64,000 nt of DNA from Dehalobacter sp. (lineage in GTDB: Bacteria > Bacillota > Desulfitobacteriia > Desulfitobacteriales > Syntrophobotulaceae). The notes beneath the pieces are model-generated. The model made no database searches and had not been told where the DNA came from. It saw nothing but the letters and a program-made list of their open reading frames with translations. The DNA lies in NCBI GenBank assembly GCA_023667845.1, contig JAMPIU010000095.1, forward strand, positions 62,001-126,000, written 5' to 3'. Below, piece after piece: positions 8,215 through 18,812 of this stretch. Each line of letters begins with the position of its first letter. The stretch's first letter is position 1. A program made the position numbers and the translations under genes.

Positions 8215-8298
8215 ATGAAAATCATAGTACTCTGAGGATTTCTGGGATCAGGCAAAACCAACTTATTATTACAGTTAGGCAGTCCCTGCTTGATATGT
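8215..8298 (+). pseudogene. remnant of a CobW/G3E-type GTPase gene
   Basis: An ATG at 8215, behind AGGAG, opens MKIIVL, then TGA, then GFLGSGKTNLLLQLG. This is the typical start and P-loop (GxxGSGKT) of a CobW/UreG/HypB family protein, interrupted by a stop codon at 8233-8235. Similarity is lost soon after, within about 85 bases. It is a decayed 5' fragment with its ribosome site still intact. CobW relatives often accompany corrinoid or methyltransferase genes, which may explain the unidentified remnant upstream. Confidence 0.6.
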
Positions 8299-8393
8299 AG
8301 AAGAAATAATCTGACAATAACAATCTTTTTTTTGCCTGAGCTTCCGCTACATGGTAAAATATATAGGCTATAATGTATCAGGGAGGAATCATT

Positions 8394-9149
8394 GTGTCAG
8401 GTCATTCCAAATGGGCCAATATTAAACATAAGAAAGCCAAAACCGATGCTATCAAAGGCCGGATTTTCACAAAATTAGCCAGAGAGATCATGGTGGCCGC
8501 ACGGGCCGGCGGTGCAGACCCGAACGGGAACTTTAGGTTAAAAATTGCGATTGATAATGCCAAGGCAGCCAACCTGCCGAATGACAATATTCAGCGCGCG
8601 ATCCAAAAGGGTGCCGGAGCAGGAGAAGGCGCCAATTATGAAGAACTGCGTTACGAAGGCTATGGTCCCGGCGGAGTTGCGATCATGGTGGAGCTGATGA
8701 CAGACAACAGGAACCGGACAGCATCAGAGATGCGTCATCTTTTCTCGAAAAACGGCGGCAACCTTGGAGAAACCGGCAGTGTCGGCTGGATGTTCACGGA
8801 AAAAGGACAGCTTGATGTACCGAAAGAAGATTTAAAAATGGATGAAGATGAAATCATGCTTCTGGCGCTTGAGGCAGGTGCAGAGGATGTCGCGTCTGAA
8901 GATGAGAGCTACGAAATCTTCACCGAGCCGGGCAGCATGCAGGAAGTCAGACAAGTGCTGCTGGACAGTAAGATACCGATTGAAAATGCGGCCATCAATC
9001 TGATTCCAGTCAACCGCGTCGAGATCGCCGATATCGAACAAGCGAAAAAGATCATTAAGTTGATTGATTCGTTGGAGAGCCATGATGATGTTCAGAAGGT
9101 CTATACAAACTTTGACCTTGCCGAATCACTGGAAGATGCTGATCTCTAA
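8394..9149 (+). CDS. yebC: YebC/PmpR family protein
   Basis: A 251-residue protein of the YebC family, DNA- or ribosome-associated regulators whose TACO1-type members ease translation of proline-rich stretches. The family start [15 protein letters not shown] follows GTG 8394, which has GGAGG 7 bases upstream; the in-frame ATG at 8373 lies before that site. The three-domain length is normal, with conserved [26 protein letters not shown] and [14 protein letters not shown]. It lies just upstream of ruvC, the usual place for yebC in many bacteria. Confidence 0.95.
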   Translation: MSGHSKWANIKHKKAKTDAIKGRIFTKLAREIMVAARAGGADPNGNFRLKIAIDNAKAANLPNDNIQRAIQKGAGAGEGANYEELRYEGYGPGGVAIMVELMTDNRNRTASEMRHLFSKNGGNLGETGSVGWMFTEKGQLDVPKEDLKMDEDEIMLLALEAGAEDVASEDESYEIFTEPGSMQEVRQVLLDSKIPIENAAINLIPVNRVEIADIEQAKKIIKLIDSLESHDDVQKVYTNFDLAESLEDADL

Positions 9150-9265
9150 ATCATATCTTCCGCCTGGATAGATAAGATTTAGAATTGAACATGGTATGAG
9201 TATAGGATGATAAGCTTGACAGGCTACTGAAAGAATGGAATGCGGATCACAGAAGGAGCAAGAAG

Positions 9266-9763
9266 ATGTTGATTCTTGGCATTGACCCGGGAACCGCCAT
9301 CATGGGGTACGGACTGATCGAAAAAAATGGCCAAAAGCTTTCCCCGGTCACTTATTCCTGTTGGCGGACTCCGTCAGATTTGCCGATGCCGGACAGGCTC
9401 AGAATGCTTTACGAATCGCTGGAGGATTTCCTGGGAGAATATTCACCGGATGTGATGGCTGTCGAAGAGTTGTTTTTTAACCGCAACACCACGACAGCGA
9501 TTACGGTCGGACAGGCCAGGGGAGTCGTTCTGCTGAGCGCTGCACGCCGGAATATTGAAGTATCCGAATATACACCTTTGCAGGTCAAGCAGGCTGTGGT
9601 CGGATACGGCAAAGCAGATAAAAAACAGATACAGTATATGGTCAGGGCAATCCTGTCGCTGCAGGAAACACCAAAACCTGATGATACAGCTGATGCGCTG
9701 GCCATCGCCATATGTCATGCGCACAGCATGGGACGCCGGATAAATGGAGGAATGTTAAAATGA
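9266..9763 (+). CDS. ruvC: Holliday junction endonuclease RuvC
   Basis: A 165-residue RNase H-fold resolvase that cuts Holliday junctions during recombination repair. The acidic residues are present: D7 in LGIDPGTA, the glutamate of AVEELFF, and the aspartates in KPDDTADALAIA. ATG 9266 has AGAAGGAG upstream. The stop overlaps the ruvA start (ATGA), so the two are translationally coupled. Confidence 0.96.
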   Translation: MLILGIDPGTAIMGYGLIEKNGQKLSPVTYSCWRTPSDLPMPDRLRMLYESLEDFLGEYSPDVMAVEELFFNRNTTTAITVGQARGVVLLSAARRNIEVSEYTPLQVKQAVVGYGKADKKQIQYMVRAILSLQETPKPDDTADALAIAICHAHSMGRRINGGMLK

Positions 9764-10359
9764 TCGGAATGCTGCGGGGGACTGTGTGGACAGCCGAAGC
9801 GGACCGCCTGGTGCTTGATGTCGGCGGCGTAGGCTATTTACTCCATGTTCCGGTAAGTTCAATGGTAAAGATCAGGCAGGGGGAAGAAACTGTCTTGCAT
9901 ACCCATTTAATCATGCGGGAAGATGACCTCTCTTTGTACGGTTTTTTGACCCGCGATGAGAAAGAGCTGTTTCTGCAGCTGCTCAGCGTTACAGGGATTG
10001 GTCCAAAAGCTGCACTGGCGATTTTATCGTCATTTGCAGTCAGCAGGATTAAGACGGCAATTGCCTGTGAGGATGTTTCTTTATTAACCGAAGTTCCTGG
10101 AATCGGCAGCAAAACTGCGAAGAGAATCATTCTTGAACTGAAAGAAAAGATCAAGGATGTCGATATTAAAGCCGGAACGGAAGATTTGGGATCGTTCATT
10201 CCGCCAAATGATACACTTGAGACGTTGCTGGCTTTGGGCTTTTCCCGCTATGAAGCGCGTGACGCCCTGACCAGGGCGGAAAAGAGAGGACTGTCTTCCA
10301 TGGAGGATCAGCTCAAAGAAGCGCTTCGCTTATTGGCAGGACCATCAGAACATATGTGA
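9760..10359 (+). CDS. ruvA: Holliday junction branch migration protein RuvA
   Basis: A 199-residue protein starting at ATG 9760 within the ruvC stop, behind AATGGAGG. Domain I is the N-terminal OB fold (MIGMLRGTVW). Domain II has two helix-hairpin-helix motifs (LLSVTGIGPKAALAIL and LTEVPGIGSKTAKRII) that bind the junction backbone. Domain III, at about 155-199, contacts RuvB. It tetramerises on the crossover and recruits RuvB. The ruvB gene follows only after a 477-base gap filled with palindromic repeats, unusual for a ruvAB pair. Confidence 0.96.
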   Translation: MIGMLRGTVWTAEADRLVLDVGGVGYLLHVPVSSMVKIRQGEETVLHTHLIMREDDLSLYGFLTRDEKELFLQLLSVTGIGPKAALAILSSFAVSRIKTAIACEDVSLLTEVPGIGSKTAKRIILELKEKIKDVDIKAGTEDLGSFIPPNDTLETLLALGFSRYEARDALTRAEKRGLSSMEDQLKEALRLLAGPSEHM

Positions 10360-10443
10360 TACCCTTTGATATACTCGCACATGATTCTCAAATTACTTAC
10401 ACAAATTGTTGCTTATCTCTATATCTAAAACCATTATCAGGGC

Positions 10444-10590
10444 AAGTCTGTGGGCCACAATACCGCTTTTCGGCCTTTTGTGCCATCCATGGCACAAAAG
10501 GCCGCGCTGCGCTATCCTGCTCCGCTCACAGCGGAACTGTGGCCCACAGACTGATCTACTGGTTATTCAAGTAGGTCCGCATGTCGGAAT
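10444..10590. repeat. repeat A, copy 1 (large palindrome)
   Basis: The core, 10444-10552, begins AGTCTGTGGGCCACAATACC and ends with its near-inverted form (CTGTGGCCCACAGACT). It contains an inner hairpin around GTGCCATCCATGGCAC and a GC-rich CCGCGCTGCGC section. A tail to about 10590 (TTATTCAAGTAGGTCCGCATG) also recurs in other copies. Related copies lie near 23975, 36838 (inverted), 47563 (inverted) and 52721 (fragment). Confidence 0.8.
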
Positions 10591-10680
10591 GTAGCGCATT
10601 CTTTGTGTAGTAAAAAACGTTTAACTACTACAACGATTCAGAAGTAATTTGAAATTAAGCTTTCACTAACTCCAGACTAG

Positions 10681-10787
10681 GTCTCTGTAATGGATGGCCA
10701 GCGCCAAGCGGAGCATGGATTGCGCAGCACGGCTGTTAGCGCCATGGAGGGCGCTATCTGCCGAAAGCGGTCATCCATTACAGAGAC
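10681..10787. repeat. repeat B, copy 1 (palindrome)
   Basis: The ends GTCTCTGTAATGGATG and CATCCATTACAGAGAC are inverted. The interior holds GCGCCAAGCGGAGCATGGAT and a GCGCCATGGAGGGCGC hairpin. With repeat A it fills the ruvA-ruvB gap. It lies within an open frame that extends ruvB upstream, but that extension is repeat-derived and not coding. Related copies are near 18730, 47231 and 61373. Confidence 0.8.
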
Positions 10788-10836
10788 AAACCCGAGCAAG
10801 TCGATAGTAACTTCATTCACTAAAGGAGGAACCAAC

Positions 10837-11868
10837 TTGGAAAGAGTCATCACTTCCCTGGAGCGTCCTGAAGACCGGGATTTCGAAGCCTTAAGACCGG
10901 GCAGGCTGATGGAATATATCGGACAGGCAAGTATCAAAGAAAACTTAAGTGTCTTTATCCAGGCGGCCCAGAACAGGGGAGAGGCTCTCGACCATGTCCT
11001 TCTTTATGGTCCGCCCGGACTCGGCAAGACCACGCTGGCCAATATTATTGCGGCCGAGATGGGAGTCAATATCCGGACGACTTCCGGACCGGCGATTGAA
11101 AGGCCGGGAGATTTGGCGGCACTTTTGACTTCACTCGAACCACGCGATGTACTGTTCATTGATGAGATTCACCGTCTAAGCAGGACAGCGGAAGAAGTCT
11201 TGTATTCCGCGATGGAAGATAATTGTCTGGATATCGTGATTGGTAAAGGACCGAGCGCTCGTTCCATCAGGCTGTCCCTATCTCCGTTTACGCTGATCGG
11301 GGCGACGACCAGAGCCGGGCAGCTGACGTCTCCTTTGAGGGACAGGTTCGGGGTCATCAGCCGGCTGGAATTTTATACGACGGAGGAACTGCTGCAGATC
11401 GTCGTCAGGGCTTCCCGGATCCTGAAAGTGGATTTGTCACCGGACGGAGCGGAGGAGATTGCCAAGCGTTCCAGAGGGACACCGCGGGTGGCCAACAGGT
11501 TGCTCAAAAGGGTAAGGGACTATGCGCAGTTCTGGGGAAGCAGGATTGTTGATTCTCAGACGGCAGCCAAAGCAATGGATAAGCTCGAAGTTGATCCGAT
11601 GGGCCTGGACAGTCTGGATCAGAAAATTCTGCTGGCCATTATCCGGAATTTTGACGGAGGACCGGTTGGTCTGGAAACGCTGGCTGCTACTGTAGGTGAA
11701 GAGGCCGAGACCCTGGAAGATGTTGTGGAACCATTTTTGCTGCAGAGAGGTTTCCTGCAGCGGACACCAAGAGGCAGAATGGTAACGAACCAGGTCTACA
11801 GCTATTTTGGATTGGATCTTCCAGCGAATGTACAGACGGGACTTTTTTGTGAACCAGAAAGTAAATAG
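10837..11868 (+). CDS. ruvB: Holliday junction branch migration ATPase RuvB
   Basis: A 343-residue AAA+ motor that drives branch migration with RuvA. TTG 10837 is chosen because AAAGGAGG lies directly upstream and the protein then has the usual length and N-terminus ([11 protein letters not shown]-type). Walker A is [10 protein letters not shown], Walker B is LFIDEIHRL, sensor 1 is GATTRAGQL and the arginine finger lies in LRDRFG. The C-terminal winged helix begins near residue 255 ([13 protein letters not shown]). Confidence 0.96.
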   Translation: MERVITSLERPEDRDFEALRPGRLMEYIGQASIKENLSVFIQAAQNRGEALDHVLLYGPPGLGKTTLANIIAAEMGVNIRTTSGPAIERPGDLAALLTSLEPRDVLFIDEIHRLSRTAEEVLYSAMEDNCLDIVIGKGPSARSIRLSLSPFTLIGATTRAGQLTSPLRDRFGVISRLEFYTTEELLQIVVRASRILKVDLSPDGAEEIAKRSRGTPRVANRLLKRVRDYAQFWGSRIVDSQTAAKAMDKLEVDPMGLDSLDQKILLAIIRNFDGGPVGLETLAATVGEEAETLEDVVEPFLLQRGFLQRTPRGRMVTNQVYSYFGLDLPANVQTGLFCEPESK

Positions 11869-12015
11869 CTTTCTGATTCAGCTAAGGGCAACTAAGACTT
11901 TAGCCAGCGCCAAAGGCTTGGCGTAAGCCAGGTTTTCTATAGGAAAATAATTGAATATACTGAACGATAGTTGGGCAATCTGTTTAACAGCCGGATAGTG
12001 AAGGAGTCGATTCAA

Positions 12016-13365
12016 ATGTTTTTCCATGGCTGCGGTGTTAAACAGAGCGCTTTTTTGTCTAAAGCTTTTTGCCTATTATTTGCTGTAATGCTTTTTTTGA
12101 TTACCCTGACACCGAATGCAGCGCTTGCAAGGGAGGTAACTGTGAAGCTTGTCTGGCAGTTCCCTGAAACCGGCTGGTTGGAAATCGAAGTCAGACAGGG
12201 CAGTTATACTCTTGACTATAATGATTTCAGCGTCAGCTTAACAGCCGGGGACCGCTGCCAGATCGGCCAGAGCAGTATGGCAGATTTCCTGGCTGTGGGT
12301 GACCAGTTCGTGATTCTGGAGAAAAATAAAGTTAAGCTTACTTCCGAGAATCAGGGCGTTTTTCGGGTCAGAGAACCCGAAAAGGATTGGATCAGCTACC
12401 GCGGAAATCTTTCTATTGTGAAAGAAAACGGTTGCTGGAAGCTGTATAATTCACTTGAGCAGGAAGACTACTTGAAAGGAGTCGTTCCGATCGAGATGAG
12501 CAATGCCTGGGCAGCAAAGGGTTTTGAAGCCTTGAAAGCGCAGGCGGTCGCCGCAAGGACATATTTGCTGAAAAATATAAACGGTGGTGTTATCACGGAC
12601 TCACCCGATATCCATCAGGCTTACCTCGGCAGATCAGTGGAAGGGGAAGCCAGCCAGGCGGTGACAGCAACGACGGGAGAGGTCCTGACTGATCAGGATA
12701 CCGGCAGACCCATTTCCATTTTCTACTCTTCACATAACGGCGGTTATACGGAGGCCCCCCAGAATGTCTGGCAGAATCAGGACGTTCATTATACGTCCAT
12801 GCCAGATCCGTTTTCCAACGGCATTGGAGGCTATACCAATCACTGGAGGTTTGTAATTGCCGCGGATGTTCTTGGAGAAGCTTTTGATCTTGCCCCGGTA
12901 AGACAGGTAAAACTGGCAAAATATGTATCGGGCCGCGTATACCGTGTCGTGCTTCAAGACTGGTTAGGCAACGAAAAATCGGTATCCGGCGGGGACTTTG
13001 TCCGCAAGTTTTATCCCGAAGGATCTCTTTCAAATGATTCTTTCCTTGGAAGACTATTTCAGGTAGAATATATCATGCCTGTATTTCAGAAAAATACCCC
13101 GGAGATTTCTTTGACTGGGAATTCTTTGGCAGGGATCTCTACGGAAGAAGGCAGTGGTCCGCTGCTCTCCAGGATCAAAAGCTCCAATGACGGTATAGCA
13201 GAAAAACCTGGAGTATACGGTGTATTTGTTTTCAACGGCAGGGGCTGGGGACACGGCGTCGGGATGTCCCAATGGGGTGCCTATGATATGGCAATGCAAG
13301 GTTATTCTTATCAGGATATCCTAAACTATTACTACAAAAATATTGATTTGGTGAAAATGGAGTAG
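12016..13365 (+). CDS. SpoIID/LytB domain protein
   Basis: A 449-residue exported protein. ATG 12016 follows AAGGAG and opens a signal peptide (hydrophobic core about residues 16-35, cleavage after NAALA). The SpoIID domain includes YLKGVVPIEMSNAW, LKAQAVAARTYLL, YSSHNGGYTE and near the end GRGWGHGVGMSQWGAY. In Bacillus, SpoIID is a peptidoglycan lytic transglycosylase needed for engulfment during sporulation. Here the gene sits between ruvB and queA, as in related clostridia, so it may be this SpoIID-like paralog rather than the sporulation spoIID itself. Confidence 0.85.
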   Translation: MFFHGCGVKQSAFLSKAFCLLFAVMLFLITLTPNAALAREVTVKLVWQFPETGWLEIEVRQGSYTLDYNDFSVSLTAGDRCQIGQSSMADFLAVGDQFVILEKNKVKLTSENQGVFRVREPEKDWISYRGNLSIVKENGCWKLYNSLEQEDYLKGVVPIEMSNAWAAKGFEALKAQAVAARTYLLKNINGGVITDSPDIHQAYLGRSVEGEASQAVTATTGEVLTDQDTGRPISIFYSSHNGGYTEAPQNVWQNQDVHYTSMPDPFSNGIGGYTNHWRFVIAADVLGEAFDLAPVRQVKLAKYVSGRVYRVVLQDWLGNEKSVSGGDFVRKFYPEGSLSNDSFLGRLFQVEYIMPVFQKNTPEISLTGNSLAGISTEEGSGPLLSRIKSSNDGIAEKPGVYGVFVFNGRGWGHGVGMSQWGAYDMAMQGYSYQDILNYYYKNIDLVKME

Positions 13366-13371
13366 CAGAGA

Positions 13372-14412
13372 ATGAGGTTGGAGGATTTTGATTACGACTT
13401 GCCGGAAAGGCTCATTGCCCAAACACCGGCGGAACCACGGGATTCATCAAGGCTGATGCTGGTGGATAAAGCCAAAGGTGAAATATTTCATTATTTATTC
13501 CAGGATATCGTGCAATTCTTCAATGCGGGAGACGTACTTGTCCTGAACAAGACTAGGGTGATTCCGGCCAGATTAATTGGGGAAAAAGAAGGCACCGGAG
13601 CAAAAATTGAGGTACTCCTGCTGAAGAGAATAGACAGGGATCGCTGGGAAGTCCTGGTTAAACCCGGCAAAAGGCTGAAACAGGGTCAAACCGTTGTTTT
13701 CGGGGGAGGACTTTTGCGTGGGGAATTGATCGAAATTCTTGACGACGGAAACAGGATCATTCATTTTACGTATTCCGGCTTGTTTGAGGAAGTCCTGGAC
13801 AGTCTCGGCGAGATGCCTTTGCCTCCGTATATCACCGCAAAATTAAACGATAAAGAGCGGTATCAGACTGTTTATGCCAAAGAAAACGGTTCGGCTGCGG
13901 CACCTACTGCAGGCCTGCATTTTACGGAAGAGCTGCTGCAGAGGATTAGGGACAAAGGAGTCGAGGTTCTTGAAGTCCTGCTGCATGTCGGTCTGGGAAC
14001 GTTTCGGCCGGTAAAGACGGAAGAAATCACCGAGCACCAAATGCACACGGAATATTTCAGCATCGATTTTGAGACTGCCGCCAGAATCTCTCTGGCCAAA
14101 AAAGAAGGCCGCAGGGTGATTGCGGTTGGGACAACCGTAGTCCGGACGTTGGAATCCGCAGCGGGACTTTGTCAAGATGCTTCCGGGAATGTGCTGTCCG
14201 AGACCGAAGGATGGACGGATATTTTTATCTACCCCGGATATCAATTCAAAATTGTCGATGCCATCATCACAAATTTCCACTTTCCGCGCTCGACACTGCT
14301 GATGCTGGTCAGTGCCTTTGCAGGCCGGGAATTGATTTTGGAAGCGTATCAGACTGCAGTCCGTGAGGAATATCGTTTCTTCAGTTTTGGGGACGCCATG
14401 TTTTTAGTTTAA
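13372..14412 (+). CDS. queA: tRNA preQ1(34) S-adenosylmethionine ribosyltransferase-isomerase QueA
   Basis: A 346-residue enzyme that transfers and isomerises the ribosyl part of SAM onto preQ1 in tRNA to give epoxyqueuosine. Recognisable features are the start [47 protein letters not shown] and the end [20 protein letters not shown]. It begins 6 bases after spoIID and is followed by tgt, so both queuosine steps are encoded together. Length is normal. Confidence 0.97.
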   Translation: MRLEDFDYDLPERLIAQTPAEPRDSSRLMLVDKAKGEIFHYLFQDIVQFFNAGDVLVLNKTRVIPARLIGEKEGTGAKIEVLLLKRIDRDRWEVLVKPGKRLKQGQTVVFGGGLLRGELIEILDDGNRIIHFTYSGLFEEVLDSLGEMPLPPYITAKLNDKERYQTVYAKENGSAAAPTAGLHFTEELLQRIRDKGVEVLEVLLHVGLGTFRPVKTEEITEHQMHTEYFSIDFETAARISLAKKEGRRVIAVGTTVVRTLESAAGLCQDASGNVLSETEGWTDIFIYPGYQFKIVDAIITNFHFPRSTLLMLVSAFAGRELILEAYQTAVREEYRFFSFGDAMFLV

Positions 14413-14454
14413 CATGGGAAAGATGCACGCATTCTAGTTCCCGTTAACACATGA

Positions 14455-15627
<1,173 letters not shown>

Positions 15628-15751
15628 GACAATAATATGAAATGTATGTACAGATAATAAAGTTCTGAAAACTAGCTTAGAAATTAAGTTGAAATAGAAA
15701 AATTTAAATAGAAAAATAATCTAAATACATGCTGAATTTGCGGAATAAAGA

Positions 15752-15760
15752 TGATATAAT
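15752..15760 (+). promoter_or_regulatory. extended -10 promoter of yajC
   Basis: TGA-TATAAT fits an extended -10 element about 50 bases upstream of the yajC start. The 185-base tgt-yajC gap is AT-rich and shows no other feature. Confidence 0.5.
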
Positions 15761-15813
15761 CAAATGAAGTAGGCATATTTAGGTAATTTACAATTAAGGG
15801 GGATTCTTTACTT

Positions 15814-16188
15814 ATGAATCAAAGCACGACAACGATGATGTATTTTGTACTATTTGTAGTTATGATTATCTTTATGTTTGTTTTGCCGAGCAGAAAGCAG
15901 AAACAAGAGCGGCAGAGACTGATGGAGTCCATTAAAATGAAGGCTAAAGTCACAACGATTGGCGGAATATTGGGCACCATTACCAAAATAAAAGAAGATA
16001 CGCTTATCATCAAGATCGCTAATAACGTTGAAATTGAAATACTTAAGACCGCGATCAAAAGTGCTGAAGGCGGCAAGGATACACCTGTCAAGAGTAATAA
16101 GAAGAATAAGCCTGAACCTGAAGAAGAGAATGAAGAAACTAAAGAAATTGATGAAGATGATGATGCCAAGGTTGAGGGCGATAAATAA
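15814..16188 (+). CDS. yajC: preprotein translocase subunit YajC
   Basis: A 124-residue protein with one N-terminal membrane helix (about residues 7-25) followed by PSRKQKQERQRLMESIK and TTIGGILGTITKI, the YajC signature. The last 35 residues are very acidic and lysine-rich (EPEEENEETKEIDEDDD). YajC associates with SecDF and YidC at the Sec translocon. ATG 15814 has AAGGGGG upstream. A hairpin and a new promoter separate it from secD. Confidence 0.93.
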   Translation: MNQSTTTMMYFVLFVVMIIFMFVLPSRKQKQERQRLMESIKMKAKVTTIGGILGTITKIKEDTLIIKIANNVEIEILKTAIKSAEGGKDTPVKSNKKNKPEPEEENEETKEIDEDDDAKVEGDK

Positions 16189-16269
16189 ACTGTGTTAGAA
16201 AACCAGTTATGTTGGTTTATGGAAAGTTGTTATCGGCGTAGTTTGAAATCTATTGCATATAATCCAAAT

Positions 16270-16297
16270 ATAAGCAAGTGCCATAACACTTGCTTAT
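16270..16297 (+). terminator. hairpin after yajC
   Basis: A perfect 11-bp stem (16270-16280 with 16287-16297) and a 6-base loop is followed by TGCTTTG. It precedes the secD promoter directly and is likely the yajC terminator, although the T run is short. Confidence 0.5.
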
Positions 16298-16307
16298 TGC
16301 TTTGAAA

Positions 16308-16337
16308 TTGACACCTCAAATGCAAAAGGGATATAAT
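16308..16337 (+). promoter_or_regulatory. sigma-A promoter of secDF
   Basis: TTGACA (16308-16313) and TATAAT (16332-16337) are both consensus, with an 18-base spacer. This is one of the best housekeeping promoters in the window. Confidence 0.8.
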
Positions 16338-16383
16338 GATGCTTGTATGGGCAAGTCCCTTTATTCTACTAGGAGGAAAAAGA

Positions 16384-17625
16384 ATGAAACGGGGAAATAC
16401 TTTAAAACTTGCAGTAACTGTCATTCTCGTTGCTGTTGTAGTTTTCTTTTCGATTCAGCCGCTGACGAATTCTGAAACCGGGATTCCGTTAGGACTTGAT
16501 TTACGCGGTGGCGTTCATCTGGTTTTACAGGCTGAAATGGGTAAAGACGGCGCAGAGATTACCAAAGACGATATGGATAAAGCACGGGCTGTCATCGAAG
16601 AACGTGTTAACGGGCTCGGAGTGTCCGAACCCTATATTCAGACAAACTATGATAAAAAGAGAATTATTATTGAACTGGCCGGAGTCGCTGATCCCGATGA
16701 GGCTGTTAAAGTTCTGCAGACAACGGCTAAGCTGACTTTCCGGGATCCGGATGGAAATATCCTGATGGACGGCTCCATGCTGAAGGATGCGAAGGCAGCG
16801 GTTGATACTTCCAGAGGCCGCACGGATTATGTTGTGCAAATATCGTTTACTTCTGAGGGTACCTCAAAGTTTGCGGATATCACAACGAAATATCTCGGTC
16901 AAAAGATTGGTATCTATATGGATGAGAGGAAGATTCAAGATCCGGAAGTTTCTGTGCCGATTGTGGACGGGCAAGGTCAGATCCAGGGCTATTCGTCGCT
17001 GGAAGAAGCAGCCCAGTATGCTGTTATGTTCCGTTCTGGTGCATTGCCGGTCAGCATGAGCATTGTTGAAAAGAATCAGGTGGGTGCGCTTCTGGGTGCG
17101 GATTCTTTGAATAAAAGTTTAAATGCGTGCGTCATTGCGCTTATCTTTATTTTCTTATTCATGTTGCTGCTCTATCGTTTACCGGGGCTGGTCGCTGATT
17201 TTTCTCTTGTGGTTTTTTCAGTGATTGTACTCTGGGGCTTATATGGAATCGGGACGGTTCTTACTTTGCCAGGTATAGCAGGGTTTGTCTTATCCATTGG
17301 AATGGCCGTCGATTTGAATATTATTGTCTACGAAAGAATCAAGGAAGAACTAAAGCTTGGCAAATCGCTGCGGGCTGCCGTGGATGCCGGATTCAGCCGG
17401 GCCTTCATTACTGTGTTTGACTCCAATATTACGACCATTTTTGCTGCCTTGGCACTATTTCTGCTCGGGTCTGCTTCGATCAAAGGTTTTGCGATTACAC
17501 TGATTGTCGGTATCGTAGCGAGCCTGTTTACGGCCATCACGTTTACCCGCTGGGTTATGCGCTGGATTGTCGGCATTAACCCGCGTATGAGCAAATGGCT
17601 GTTTGGCGTAAAGGAGGTAAAATAA
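16384..17625 (+). CDS. secD: protein translocase subunit SecD
   Basis: A 413-residue membrane protein that uses the proton gradient to pull exported proteins through the Sec channel. ATG 16384 follows AGGAGG; upstream in-frame ATGs overlap the promoter. TM1 is about residues 8-26. The conserved GLDLRGGVHLVLQ follows, then the external P1 region, then five C-terminal helices with AGFVLSIGMAVDLNIIVYERIKEE. It is shorter than enterobacterial SecD, as is normal in Firmicutes. SecF follows with no gap. Confidence 0.96.
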   Translation: MKRGNTLKLAVTVILVAVVVFFSIQPLTNSETGIPLGLDLRGGVHLVLQAEMGKDGAEITKDDMDKARAVIEERVNGLGVSEPYIQTNYDKKRIIIELAGVADPDEAVKVLQTTAKLTFRDPDGNILMDGSMLKDAKAAVDTSRGRTDYVVQISFTSEGTSKFADITTKYLGQKIGIYMDERKIQDPEVSVPIVDGQGQIQGYSSLEEAAQYAVMFRSGALPVSMSIVEKNQVGALLGADSLNKSLNACVIALIFIFLFMLLLYRLPGLVADFSLVVFSVIVLWGLYGIGTVLTLPGIAGFVLSIGMAVDLNIIVYERIKEELKLGKSLRAAVDAGFSRAFITVFDSNITTIFAALALFLLGSASIKGFAITLIVGIVASLFTAITFTRWVMRWIVGINPRMSKWLFGVKEVK

Positions 17626-18624
17626 GTGGCTGACAAGTATAAAGACAAAAAGACACTCAAAAATACGGCCCCGGTCGTTACCCCTGCCGCCAGTGAGGCC
17701 AGTTATGATGATGTCAAACATGAACATAGACTGTATTTTAATATTGTAAAAAAACGCTATATCTGGTTTGCACTTTCTTTACTTCTCATGATTCCTGGTA
17801 TTATTTCGCTTTGTACGCAGGGACTGAATCTTAGTATCGACTATAAAGGCGGTTCGATGTTCAATATTCAGTTTAATGAAAAAGTAACGCAGGCAGATAT
17901 CAATCAGGCCATGGATTCTGTCGGGCTGACCGGTAGCGTACAGCTGACGAATGGTGACATTTCGGCTATCGTCAGAACGGAAGCTTTGGATCAGACCAAG
18001 AGGGACGAGCTTCTGGCGGCAATTCAGAAACAGGCTGGAACGTTCGATATGAAAAATGTTGAAGAACAGCTTGTTCAGCCGGCAATTGGCGACGAACTAA
18101 AATCAGGTGCAATCAAGTCGCTGGCAGTTGCCTCACTTTTGATTCTGATTTATGTTTCGTTCCGTTTCCGTTTTGTTTATGCTGTCTCGAGCGTCATTGC
18201 GCTTCTGCATGATATACTTATTACGCTGGGCTTATTCTCCTTATTCCAGTGGGAAATCGATGCAGCGTTTATCGCGGCAATTCTTACCATCTTTGGTTAT
18301 TCAATTAATGATACCGTCGTCATCTATGACCGTATCAGAGAGAATGAAAGACGCATGAAAAAGAAAGACAGCTTCGAGGATATGGTCGACAAATCTGTCT
18401 GGCAGACGATGGGTCGTTCCGTAAAGACTGTCTGCACTGTACTGATCGCTCTGCTCGCAATATTCTTCCTGGGCGGAGAATCGACCAGATCATTCTCCCT
18501 GGCAATGATTATCGGCGTATTTTTCGGCGCCTATTCTTCCATTTGCATTGCCAGCCAGCTTGTCGTTGAGATTAAAAAGAGAACCAGCGAAGACAATAAA
18601 AAAGATAATCCGGCTGAAAGCTAA
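17626..18624 (+). CDS. secF: protein translocase subunit SecF
   Basis: A 332-residue partner of SecD with six membrane helices. It starts at GTG 17626, immediately after the secD stop, with AAAGGAGG upstream. Signature segments are LNLSIDYKGGSMFNIQF and AAILTIFGYSINDTVVIYDRIREN. The N- and C-terminal tails are long and charged. Separate secD and secF genes, rather than a fused secDF, are usual for clostridia. Confidence 0.96.
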   Translation: MADKYKDKKTLKNTAPVVTPAASEASYDDVKHEHRLYFNIVKKRYIWFALSLLLMIPGIISLCTQGLNLSIDYKGGSMFNIQFNEKVTQADINQAMDSVGLTGSVQLTNGDISAIVRTEALDQTKRDELLAAIQKQAGTFDMKNVEEQLVQPAIGDELKSGAIKSLAVASLLILIYVSFRFRFVYAVSSVIALLHDILITLGLFSLFQWEIDAAFIAAILTIFGYSINDTVVIYDRIRENERRMKKKDSFEDMVDKSVWQTMGRSVKTVCTVLIALLAIFFLGGESTRSFSLAMIIGVFFGAYSSICIASQLVVEIKKRTSEDNKKDNPAES

Positions 18625-18640
18625 ATTCATGCTATCATTC

Positions 18641-18670
18641 AAGGATCCCGGATTTTCCGGGGTCCTTTTT
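18641..18670 (+). terminator. secDF terminator
   Basis: The stem AAGGATCCCGG with CCGGGGTCCTT, a 4-base loop and a T5 tail lies 17 bases after the secF stop. Confidence 0.85.
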
Positions 18671-18729
18671 GACATTCATGGAGCAAAGGGCGGGACTACT
18701 TACTGATATACATCAATAACTGATAATCA

Positions 18730-18771
18730 GTCTCCGTAATGTATAGACAGCGCGGCTATACATTATGGAGA
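18730..18771. repeat. repeat B, copy 2 (short form)
   Basis: A 17-bp inverted repeat (18730-18746 with 18755-18771, one G-U) has ends GTCTCCGTAATG and CATTATGGAGAC like the other B copies, but an interior of only 8 bases. It looks like an internally deleted or minimal form of the element. Confidence 0.7.
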
Positions 18772-18812
18772 CCAGCCCAAGTAATATATGACACTTAGAA
18801 AGGACGAGGAAA

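Noticed and set aside
8215-8298. In-frame TGA in the CobW-like fragment as a selenocysteine codon
   Set aside because: The TGA replaces the position before the P-loop, no SECIS-like hairpin is evident right after it, and the reading frame loses CobW similarity within 85 bases. Decay is simpler.
10690-10836. 49-codon N-terminal extension of ruvB from an upstream ATG
   Set aside because: The extension reads through repeat B copy 1; the protein family starts at TTG 10837 directly behind AAAGGAGG.
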